Shown piece by piece: positions 1 through 5,698 of a stretch of DNA of 7,397 nt. Position numbers and translations under genes: made by a program. The stretch spans positions 1 through 7,397 of the forward strand of contig DATLGD010000110.1 in the NCBI GenBank assembly GCA_035540755.1, read 5' to 3'. Position 1 is the stretch's first letter, and each line of letters opens with the position of its first letter. Origin of the DNA: DATLGD01 sp035540755 (GTDB lineage: Bacteria; Actinomycetota; Actinomycetes; Mycobacteriales; SCTD01). The notes under the pieces were generated by a model, which worked only from the letters and a program-made list of their open reading frames with translations, made no database searches and was not told the DNA's origin.

Positions 1-344
1 GGTGGGGGGTGGGGCCCGGAGCGCACAGCCACGTTCGTGGCGTGCGGTGGTGGAACGTCAAGCACCCGGCGCCCTACAGCGAGCGGCTGAGGGCCGGGAC
101 CTCGCCGGCGGCGGCACGGGAGCAGCTGGACGAGGAAGACCGGCGGGTCGAGCGCGTGCTGCTCGAGCTCCGGCTTCGCGACGGCCTGCCGGTCGATGTC
201 CTGCGGCCTGCCGGGCGCGAGGCGGCGGGCCGGTACGCCGACGACGGCCTGCTCGAGGCCGCCGCGCTCGCCGAAGGCCGGGCGCGGCTCACCCTGCGCG
301 GGCGGCTGCTCGCCGACGCCGTCGTGCGCGACTTGGTCGACTGA
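1..344 (+). CDS. hemW: HemW (radical-SAM, HemN-like protein), C-terminal fragment
   Basis: This is the 3' end of a gene whose start lies left of the window; the reading frame begins with the codon at position 3 and ends at TGA 342-344. The visible ~113 residues start with W-G-V-G-P-G-A-H-S-H, followed by R-W-W-N-V-K-H-P, which is the conserved HemW segment just after the radical-SAM core. The rest (E-E-D-R-R-V-E-R-V-L-L-E-L-R-L-R-D-G-L, then a winged-helix-like end L-T-L-R-G-R-L-L-A-D-A-V-V-R-D-L) is the HemN/HemW C-terminal domain. HemW is the cytoplasmic heme chaperone/transferase family, formerly annotated as oxygen-independent coproporphyrinogen III oxidase. The radical-SAM CxxxCxxC site is outside the window, so catalytic integrity cannot be judged. 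In many actinobacteria hemW lies shortly upstream of hrcA, as here. The GTG at position 9 is internal and is not a start. Confidence 0.9.
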   Translation, partial: WGVGPGAHSHVRGVRWWNVKHPAPYSERLRAGTSPAAAREQLDEEDRRVERVLLELRLRDGLPVDVLRPAGREAAGRYADDGLLEAAALAEGRARLTLRGRLLADAVVRDLVD

Positions 345-396
345 GGTCGGACGGCGACTGCTCGGCCGGCGGGGCGGACGCCGAAGGCAGGGAGGG

Positions 397-1518
397 TCAC
401 CCCTCGTGCAGGGCCCGCTCGCGGGCGACCGAGGTGCGCGGCGGCAGCGCCGCTGTCGGCCAGTCCTGCACCGGGCCCGGGGGCCGGCGCAGCCGGTGCC
501 CGGGCGCCCGTGGCTGGTCGGCGAGCAGCTCGTGCAGGCCGGTGTCCGCCAGCTGCGCGGCGACGGTGCGCTGCGCGGTCTCGAGCACCAGATGGCGCCG
601 GGCGGTGCTCATCAGGTTGCCGCGCATGACGGCGAGATCGGCGGCGACCGGCTGCACGAGCACGACCGCGGTGCCCCGCTCCCGCAGCCGCCGCGCCTCC
701 CAGCCCAGCCGCCTGCCGTTCGCTCGCCGCACCGCGCCGCGGACCGGGCCCTTGCCGGCGGCGAGCAGCTCCTCCGGACGGGTGGACATCGGGTTGAGGC
801 ACAGCACGAGATCGAGGTCGGCCCGGGCCACGCAGTCCAGGTTCGACGTCGACCACGCACCGCCGTCGACGTAGCGACGGCCGCCGATGTGCACCTGGCG
901 GTAGAGCCCTGGCACGGCGCAGGAGGCGGCCACCGCCTCGGCGAGCCCGGCCGGGGGCGCGTCGTCGCGGCCGAAGACGACCCGGCGACCGGTCTGGCAG
1001 TCGGTGGCGACGACCCACAGCGCGGGATGGTCGGCCCACCCCTGCGGCACGACGCGCATCACCGTCTCCCGCAGCGGCCGGGTGCTCATGACGCCGCGAG
1101 GTGCGAACGCGGACGCCGCCGCGCCGAGCCGGTGCTGCCGGGGGTGGCGCAGGGCGCGCAGGCCCATCGCCAGCGACGACGGGCGCAGGTCGGGCAGGCC
1201 CTTGCGGCGCACCAGCACGCCGCCGGCGGACCGGTCGGCATCGTCGGTGGGCTGCCCGCCCGCGTCCAGCAGACCGGGGAAGGTGTCGCCGGCCGAGTGG
1301 GCGACCATGAACCAGGGGGGCACGCCGCCGGCCAGCAGCGCGCCGATCATCGAGCCGGCCGACGTTCCGACGATCACGTCGGCACCGGCCGGGTCCCACT
1401 CGGTGCTCTCGGCGATGGCCGCGAGGGCGCCGGCCAGCCAGGCTCCGCCGAGGACACCGCCGGCGCCGAGCACCAGGCCGATCCGCGGCCGGTCACTGCT
1501 GCCCGCCACGACTCTCAT
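397..1518 (-). CDS. Patatin-like phospholipase / serine lipid acyl hydrolase
   Basis: A 373-aa protein of the patatin family (Ser-Asp dyad lipid acyl hydrolases). The N-terminus has R-I-G-L-V-L-G-A-G-G-V-L-G-G-A-W (oxyanion-hole loop, G18-G24). The nucleophile elbow is G-T-S-A-G at residues 51-55 (Ser53), and the catalytic Asp lies in Y-V-D-G-G (Asp218) followed by the usual S-x-S-N-L-D. The segment A-S-C-A-V-P-G-L-Y before it is also typical. No signal peptide or membrane helix is visible, so it is probably cytoplasmic or peripheral. The ATG at 1518 is chosen because family homology begins about 10 residues later and a GGGGAGG lies 12 nt upstream (1531-1537, rather distant); the open frame continues 51 low-complexity Arg/Pro-rich codons further upstream. 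The position that is usually Arg/Lys in the oxyanion loop is Leu here. It lies downstream of the propeller gene on the same strand with a 112-nt gap. The substrate is unknown. The family call is secure. Confidence 0.9.
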   Translation of the reverse strand: MRVVAGSSDRPRIGLVLGAGGVLGGAWLAGALAAIAESTEWDPAGADVIVGTSAGSMIGALLAGGVPPWFMVAHSAGDTFPGLLDAGGQPTDDADRSAGGVLVRRKGLPDLRPSSLAMGLRALRHPRQHRLGAAASAFAPRGVMSTRPLRETVMRVVPQGWADHPALWVVATDCQTGRRVVFGRDDAPPAGLAEAVAASCAVPGLYRQVHIGGRRYVDGGAWSTSNLDCVARADLDLVLCLNPMSTRPEELLAAGKGPVRGAVRRANGRRLGWEARRLRERGTAVVLVQPVAADLAVMRGNLMSTARRHLVLETAQRTVAAQLADTGLHELLADQPRAPGHRLRRPPGPVQDWPTAALPPRTSVARERALHEG

Positions 1519-1603
1519 GGCTGCAGCATGCCTCCCCGCCGGCACCGGCTCACGAGCGCCGGACGTTCGCTCGCGGGGGCGCCGTGCGTGGCCGGCCGGC
1601 AGG

Positions 1604-1621
1604 GACCCGGTTCGTCGGGTC
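1604..1621 (-). terminator. Hairpin downstream of the secreted propeller gene
   Basis: A perfect 6-bp inverted repeat, GACCCG (1604-1609) and CGGGTC (1616-1621), with a 6-nt loop. It begins 9 nt after the propeller gene's TAG stop (1631-1633, minus strand). There is no T-tract, as is common for hairpins in high-GC actinobacteria, so it may terminate or merely attenuate transcription before the patatin gene. The call rests only on position and symmetry. Confidence 0.4.
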
Positions 1622-1630
1622 GGGAGCGCG

Positions 1631-2533
1631 CTACGTCCCGTCCGTGACCTCGAGGCTCGCGGCGGCGACACCGTAGCGGCCGGTGCCGCCGAAACGCCGC
1701 CACTGGTCGGGCCCCGGCTCCTCGCGCTCCCGCCGCCACAGGCCGCCGTCGGGCGCCAGCACGTAGTACGCGGAGGTCTGGCCGCCGGTCACCGAGACCC
1801 CCGGCTGGCCGGTGAGCTGCCCGCCCAGCGGGTGGTAGCCGGTGCTCCACCCCGGGCGCGTGGCGTGGAGGGACCCGTCGGGCGCCCGGCAGGCGATCCG
1901 CCGGAAGTACTCGTCCGTCGACACCGGCCCGGCGCAGCGCACCGTCGCGAACAGCTTCCAGCCCGAGGCCGTGTGCGTGTAGGGGAACCCGTCCGCGCCC
2001 ACCGCCAGGTAGGCGAACTGCGCCGTCGAACCGGTCGAGACGTCGCTGACGGCGGCACCGTGCCGGACGACCCCGCCGAGGGACCGGAACGCCGCGATCC
2101 TGGGCAGGGAGCCGTCCGCCGGCACTGTCGCCCTGCCGGCCCAGACGGCGCCGTCACCGCCGCGGCAGGCCACGGCGAGGACGTCGACCGACACCACGGC
2201 CGAGGGCCCCTCGCAGCGGGTGCCGACAGGGCCCAGCCGCTGCCAGCCCCGCCTCGGGTCGCTGTCGCGGATCCAGACGTTGCCGTCGCCGCCGAGCCCG
2301 ACGAACCAGACGTCGTCGGGCGCCGGCACGACCGACGGCGTCGCCCTCAGATCGCCACCGAGGGGCGCCCAGGCAGGGTCGGTGCTGTCGCGCACCCAGA
2401 GCCGGCCGTCCGTGCCGACGGTCGCGACGACGTCGACGAAGCCCACGACGTCGGCGGACACGGCCGTCGCTGGTGTCAGGGCTGTCACGGCGAGAGCGGC
2501 GACGGCGAGGCGCAAGGGCAGGCGGAGACTCAC
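1631..2533 (-). CDS. Secreted six-repeat beta-propeller (PLL/tachylectin-like) protein, function unknown
   Basis: A 300-aa exported protein. The GTG at 2533 is chosen because GAAGGA (2539-2544) sits 5 nt upstream and a clear Sec signal peptide follows: S-L-R-L-P-L-R, a hydrophobic Ala/Leu/Val core, and A-V-S-A before Asp28. The mature part has six copies of a D-G-x-x-[W/Y/H] motif (Asp42, 83, 127, 181, 219, 262). Each is followed by an aromatic-x-x-[L/F] motif, mostly ending in Gly: W-A-P-L-G-G, W-Q-R-L-G, F-R-S-L-G-G, W-K-L-F, Y-H-P-L-G-G, W-R-R-F-G-G. Repeats of about 40-54 aa with this pattern are characteristic of PLL-type/sialidase-like and tachylectin-type propellers, which often bind glycans. 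Four cysteines occur as two similarly spaced pairs (Cys107/Cys123 and Cys200/Cys215), suggesting extracellular disulfides. No catalytic domain or cell-wall anchor is visible. Glycan binding is inference. It is transcribed divergently from hrcA; the upstream Met at 2578 has no ribosome binding site. Confidence 0.8.
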   Translation of the reverse strand: MSLRLPLRLAVAALAVTALTPATAVSADVVGFVDVVATVGTDGRLWVRDSTDPAWAPLGGDLRATPSVVPAPDDVWFVGLGGDGNVWIRDSDPRRGWQRLGPVGTRCEGPSAVVSVDVLAVACRGGDGAVWAGRATVPADGSLPRIAAFRSLGGVVRHGAAVSDVSTGSTAQFAYLAVGADGFPYTHTASGWKLFATVRCAGPVSTDEYFRRIACRAPDGSLHATRPGWSTGYHPLGGQLTGQPGVSVTGGQTSAYYVLAPDGGLWRREREEPGPDQWRRFGGTGRYGVAAASLEVTDGT

Positions 2534-2680
2534 GGTGGTCCTTCGGGCGTCGAGGGGGGTCACCAGCCTGCCCGACATCGCCCGCGGACGCAGGCAGATC
2601 GCGTGATTCAGCAGCACCGGACGCGACCGCCGCACAGGCGCGGGCGGCACCGACGGCTCGTGCGGAGGGGACCGTCGCCG

Positions 2681-2686
2681 TACACT
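2681..2686 (+). promoter_or_regulatory. Candidate -10 box of the hrcA-dnaJ promoter
   Basis: TACACT fits the housekeeping-sigma TANNNT pattern and shares its last base with the first base of the CIRCE element. A start of transcription about 6-7 nt downstream would fall inside CIRCE and leave a leader of roughly 43 nt before the hrcA GTG. No good -35 hexamer is visible 17-18 nt upstream. The overlap with the operator is what repression by HrcA would need, which supports the assignment. Confidence 0.5.
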
Positions 2687-2712
2687 TGGCACTCGCCTGA
2701 CCGGAGTGCCAG
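2686..2712 (+). promoter_or_regulatory. CIRCE operator (HrcA binding site)
   Basis: TTGGCACTC (2686-2694), nine spacer bases, then GAGTGCCAG (2704-2712). The arms pair at 8 of 9 positions, and both geometry (9-N9-9) and sequence match the controlling inverted repeat of chaperone expression, the HrcA operator. It lies 23 nt upstream of the hrcA start, so it indicates autoregulation of hrcA and, by read-through, heat-inducible control of dnaJ. The divergent propeller gene starts about 150 nt away, so any effect on it is doubtful. Confidence 0.93.
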
Positions 2713-2735
2713 GAGACCGCGCGGCTGGAGGTGCA

Positions 2736-3755
2736 GTGCTCGACGACCGCAAGCTCGAGGTCCTGCGCGCCATCGTGGAGGACTTCGTCTCGACCAACGA
2801 GCCGGTCGGCTCGAAGGCTCTCGCGGAGCGGCACCGGCTCGGCGTCAGCCCGGCCACCGTCCGCAACGACATGGCCGCGCTCGAGGACGAGGGCTACATC
2901 ACCCACCCGCACACCAGCGCCGGGCGCATCCCCACCGACAGGGGCTACCGGCTGTTCGTCGACCGGCTGTCCTCGGTCAAGCCGCTCTCGGGCGCCGAGC
3001 GCAAGGCGATCCAGTCCTTCCTCGAGGGCGGCTCGGACCTCGACGACGTCGTGCGGCGCACCGTGCGCCTGCTCGCGCAGCTGACCCGCCAGGTCGCGGT
3101 GGTCCAGTACCCCAGCCTGTCGCGCAGCGCCGTCCGCCACCTGGAGATCGTCCACCTGGAGCCGACCCGGCTGCTGCTGGTGCTCATCACCGACACCGGC
3201 CGGGTCGAGCAGCGCGTGCTCGAGCTGCCGGCGCCGCTGTCCGACGAGGAGGTCGCCGACCTGCGCACGGCGTTCGGCAGCCGGCTGCACGGCGTTCACC
3301 TGGTCGACGCGCCGGCCGCGCTGTCCGACCTGCCCGACGCTGCCCCGCAGGCCATCCGCCCCGTGCTGACCAGCGTGATGTCGGTGGTGCTGGAGACGAT
3401 CGTCGAGCAGCCGGAGGAGCGCATCGCGGTCGCCGGCACCGCAAACCTCACCCGGCACGCCCTCGACTTCCCGAACACGCTGCGGCCGGTGCTCGAGGCG
3501 CTGGAGGAGCAGGTCGTCCTGCTCAAGCTGCTCGGCGAGGCTCACGACCCGACCACCGTGCACGTCAAGATCGGTGAGGAGAATCACGTGGAGGGACTGC
3601 GGTCCACCTCTGTGGTGACCATGGGCTACGGCCCGGAGAGCACCACCTACGGCGGCCTCGGCGTCGTCGGCCCGACCCGCATGGACTACGCCGGCAACAT
3701 CGCGCAGGTCCGTGCGGTCGCGCGCTACGTCGGCGACCTGCTGGCGGGTGCCTGA
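2736..3755 (+). CDS. hrcA: Heat-inducible transcription repressor HrcA
   Basis: A 339-aa DNA-binding repressor of class I heat-shock genes that binds CIRCE and depends on GroEL for activity in studied bacteria. The start is GTG 2736 (V-L-D-D-R-K-L-E-V-L-R) with GGAGG at 2727-2731, only 4 nt upstream; an in-frame GTG at 2706 lies inside the operator and is rejected. Residues ~1-75 form the winged helix (S-P-A-T-V-R-N-D-M-A-A-L-E-D-E-G-Y, then H-T-S-A-G-R-I-P-T-D-R-G-Y-R), and the middle is the GAF-like dimerisation/inserted region. The C-terminal signature G-V-V-G-P-T-R-M-D-Y occurs at about residues 309-318. Length is normal for the family and I see no lesions. It is first gene of a plus-strand cluster with dnaJ 36 nt downstream, and a CIRCE element stands directly upstream. 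Confidence 0.97.
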   Translation: MLDDRKLEVLRAIVEDFVSTNEPVGSKALAERHRLGVSPATVRNDMAALEDEGYITHPHTSAGRIPTDRGYRLFVDRLSSVKPLSGAERKAIQSFLEGGSDLDDVVRRTVRLLAQLTRQVAVVQYPSLSRSAVRHLEIVHLEPTRLLLVLITDTGRVEQRVLELPAPLSDEEVADLRTAFGSRLHGVHLVDAPAALSDLPDAAPQAIRPVLTSVMSVVLETIVEQPEERIAVAGTANLTRHALDFPNTLRPVLEALEEQVVLLKLLGEAHDPTTVHVKIGEENHVEGLRSTSVVTMGYGPESTTYGGLGVVGPTRMDYAGNIAQVRAVARYVGDLLAGA

Positions 3756-3791
3756 GGTGCGGGCCGAGAGCGCGAGCGGAGCCGTCTGACC

Positions 3792-4907
3792 GTGGCCACC
3801 GACTACTACGGCCTGCTCGGAGTCGGGCGCGACGCCACCGACGACGAGCTCAAGAAGGCGTACCGCAAGCTGGCCCGCCAGCTGCACCCGGACGTCAACC
3901 CCGACCCGGAGGCGCAGGAGCGGTTCAAGCAGGTCACGGCGGCCTACGAGGTGCTGTCCGACCCGCAGAAGCGCCAGGTCGTCGACCTCGGCGGCGACCC
4001 CCTGCAGTCCGGGCAGGGCAGCGCAGGCAGCCCGTTCACCGGCTTCGGCGGCGGCCTCGGCGACATCATGGACGCCTTCTTCGGCGGCGGAGGCGGCGGG
4101 CGCGGCCCCCGCAGCCGGGTGCGGCAGGGGGAGAACGTCGTCATCCCGCTCGAGTGCGAGCTGGCCGACATGGTGTTCGGCGACGAGCGCGAGCTGCAGC
4201 TCGAGACCGCCGTGCTCTGCACGGTGTGCGCCGGCGCCGGCACCGCCGCGGGCACCCATCCGTCGACCTGCGAGGTGTGCCGCGGGCGCGGCGAGGTGCA
4301 GCAGGTCCAGCGCTCCTTCCTCGGCCAGGTGATGACGTCGCGCACCTGCCCGCGCTGCGTCGGCACCGGCACCACCATCGAGCACCCGTGCGGCGAGTGC
4401 AGCGGCGACGGGCGCGTCCGCGCGCGGCGCACGATCACGGTCAAGGTGCCGGCCGGCATCGAGGACGGCATGCAGATCCGGCTGACCGGCGAGGGCGCGG
4501 TCGGCCCCGGCGGGGGCCCTCCCGGCGACCTGTACCTGGAGGTGCACCAGGTCCCGCACGAGGTCTTCACCCGCGAGGGCGACGACCTGCACTGCACGGT
4601 CACCCTGCCGATGACGGCGGCCGCGCTCGGCACCACGCTGACGCTCGAGACGCTCGACGGGGAGGAGCAGATCGACGTCGCCGCAGGGACGCAGCCCGGC
4701 GCCGTCCTGACGCTGCGGGCCCGCGGCGTCCCGCACCTGCGGCAGAGCGGGCGCGGCGACCTGCACGTGCACCTGCAGGTGGAGGTGCCGACCCGGCTCG
4801 ACGGCAAGCAGGAGGAGCTGCTGCGCGACCTCGCCCGGCTGCGGGGCGAGGAGCGCCCCGGCGTGTCGGGCAAGGGCACCGGGCTGTTCGGCCGGCTGCG
4901 CCGGTAG
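3792..4907 (+). CDS. dnaJ: Molecular chaperone DnaJ (actinobacterial DnaJ2 type)
   Basis: A 371-aa type I Hsp40 co-chaperone that delivers unfolded clients to DnaK and stimulates its ATPase. The J domain spans residues ~4-67 with H-P-D at 32-34. A glycine/phenylalanine region covers ~72-105 and includes D-I-M-D-A-F-F-G. Four zinc-binding CxxCxGxG repeats start at Cys143, Cys160, Cys186 and Cys200. The substrate-binding C-terminal beta domains follow (V-K-V-P-A-G-I-E-D-G-M, G-D-L-Y-L-E-V, G-R-G-D-L-H-V). The start is GTG 3792, with a weak CGGAG (3777-3781) 10 nt upstream. All key residues are intact. Pairing with hrcA rather than with dnaK-grpE marks this as the second actinobacterial DnaJ; the dnaK-linked paralogue would be elsewhere. 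Expression is probably under HrcA/CIRCE via the shared transcript. The stop (TAG) is 2 nt before rsmE. Confidence 0.96.
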   Translation: MATDYYGLLGVGRDATDDELKKAYRKLARQLHPDVNPDPEAQERFKQVTAAYEVLSDPQKRQVVDLGGDPLQSGQGSAGSPFTGFGGGLGDIMDAFFGGGGGGRGPRSRVRQGENVVIPLECELADMVFGDERELQLETAVLCTVCAGAGTAAGTHPSTCEVCRGRGEVQQVQRSFLGQVMTSRTCPRCVGTGTTIEHPCGECSGDGRVRARRTITVKVPAGIEDGMQIRLTGEGAVGPGGGPPGDLYLEVHQVPHEVFTREGDDLHCTVTLPMTAAALGTTLTLETLDGEEQIDVAAGTQPGAVLTLRARGVPHLRQSGRGDLHVHLQVEVPTRLDGKQEELLRDLARLRGEERPGVSGKGTGLFGRLRR

Positions 4908-4909
4908 CG

Positions 4910-5659
4910 GTGTCCCGCCCGGTCTTCCTCGTCGACCAGCTGCTCGGCGACCGTCCCGTCGACCCCGCCGCCCCGCTGGTGCTCACCGGCCCCGAGGGCC
5001 GGCACGCCGCCACCGTCCGGCGCCTGCGGGCCGGCGAGGCCGTCGACGTCGTCGACGGCCGCGGCGGCCGGGCCTCGTGCACCGTCGCCGCGGTCGGTCG
5101 CGACGTGGTCGAGCTGCACGTCGTGGAGCGGGTGCAGGAGCCGCCGCCCGCCCCTCGGCTGGTGCTCGTGCAGGCCCTCGCCAAGGGCGACCGGGGCGAG
5201 CTCGCCGTCGAGCTGGCCACCGAGGTCGGCGTCGACGAGGTCGTCCCGTGGGCGGCCGAGCGGTGCGTGGTGCGGTGGGACGGCCCGCGCGGCGACAAGG
5301 CGCTCGAGCGGTGGCGGTCGACGGCGCGCGAGGCGGCCAAGCAGAGCCGCCGCGCCTGGCTGCCGACCGTGGCCGACCCGCTGTCGACCAGGCAGCTCGC
5401 CGAGCGGCTGAGCGCGGCCGCCCTCGCCCTGGTTCTGCACGAGGCGGCGGCCGAGCCGCTGGCCGGCACCGCGCTGCCTGCCGACGGCGACGTCGTGCTG
5501 GTCGTCGGCCCCGAGGGGGGCGTCTCCGAACGGGAGCTGGAGCTGCTGGCCGACGCCGGCGCCCGCTCGGTGCGGCTCGGCCGCACGGTGCTGCGGACCT
5601 CGACGGCGGGTGCCGCCGCGGCCGCTGTGGTGAGCGCGCGCACCGCCCGCTGGGCGTGA
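4910..5659 (+). CDS. rsmE: 16S rRNA (uracil-1498-N3)-methyltransferase RsmE
   Basis: A 249-aa SPOUT-class (trefoil-knot) methyltransferase that makes m3U1498 in 16S rRNA, using S-adenosylmethionine. The N-terminal ~75 residues are the PUA-like RNA-binding domain (L-T-G-P-E-G-R-H-A-A-T-V-R-R-L-R-A-G-E). The C-terminal SPOUT domain has L-V-Q-A-L-A-K-G-D-R-G-E, the E-V-G-V-D-E-V segment, the SAM-binding knot V-V-G-P-E-G-G-V-S-E-R-E (residues 198-209) and L-G-R-T-V-L-R-T-S-T-A (223-233). The start is GTG 4910, 2 nt after the dnaJ stop, with no clear Shine-Dalgarno sequence, so translation is probably coupled to dnaJ. The dnaJ-rsmE pairing is widely conserved in bacteria, which backs the call. Length is normal. 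Confidence 0.95.
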   Translation: MSRPVFLVDQLLGDRPVDPAAPLVLTGPEGRHAATVRRLRAGEAVDVVDGRGGRASCTVAAVGRDVVELHVVERVQEPPPAPRLVLVQALAKGDRGELAVELATEVGVDEVVPWAAERCVVRWDGPRGDKALERWRSTAREAAKQSRRAWLPTVADPLSTRQLAERLSAAALALVLHEAAAEPLAGTALPADGDVVLVVGPEGGVSERELELLADAGARSVRLGRTVLRTSTAGAAAAAVVSARTARWA

Positions 5660-5685
5660 TGCTCCCGGGGGTCGGACGGCGCACC

Positions 5686-5691
5686 TAGACT
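5686..5691 (+). promoter_or_regulatory. Candidate -10 box giving a leaderless transcript
   Basis: TAGACT matches TANNNT and is followed by exactly 7 nt and then the GTG at 5699. That spacing places the transcription start on the initiation codon, the pattern of leaderless mRNAs that are frequent in actinobacteria. No Shine-Dalgarno sequence is present before this GTG, which agrees. No clear -35 hexamer is visible. It would give the unknown gene and the HIT gene an expression route independent of CIRCE. Confidence 0.55.
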
Positions 5692-5698
5692 CGCCGCC

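Noticed and set aside
367..383. Possible terminator CGGCG / CGCCG between the convergent hemW and patatin ends
   Set aside because: Only a 5-bp stem with a 7-nt loop and no T-tract in very GC-rich DNA; not distinguishable from chance.
74..1399. Long minus-strand open frame of 441 codons overlapping hemW and the patatin gene
   Set aside because: The translation is Arg/Ala/Pro/Gly-rich low complexity with no family motif. It overlaps the patatin gene in another frame, where the catalytic motifs are clear.
1554..1572. Inverted repeat GAGCG / CGCTC with a 9-nt spacer upstream of the patatin gene
   Set aside because: Short arms and no promoter boxes nearby to make it a credible operator.
1519..1671. 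N-terminal extension of the patatin gene to 1671
   Set aside because: The extra 51 codons are Arg/Pro-rich without family character and would run across the hairpin and the propeller gene's stop.
2706..2735. Extended hrcA start at GTG 2706
   Set aside because: This codon lies inside the CIRCE operator and has no ribosome binding site. The added residues do not look like HrcA, whereas GTG 2736 follows GGAGG and begins the conserved sequence.
1004..3577. Plus-strand open frame of 857 codons spanning three genes
   Set aside because: It crosses the antisense of the patatin and propeller genes and then runs out of frame through hrcA. It has no recognisable domain; such frames are typical GC-rich shadows.
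2154..4772. Minus-strand open frame of 872 codons antisense to hrcA and dnaJ
   Set aside because: Composition is a mirror of the sense genes (Val/Leu/Asp/Gly/Arg-rich), with no signal, motif or ribosome binding site. The sense genes are certain.
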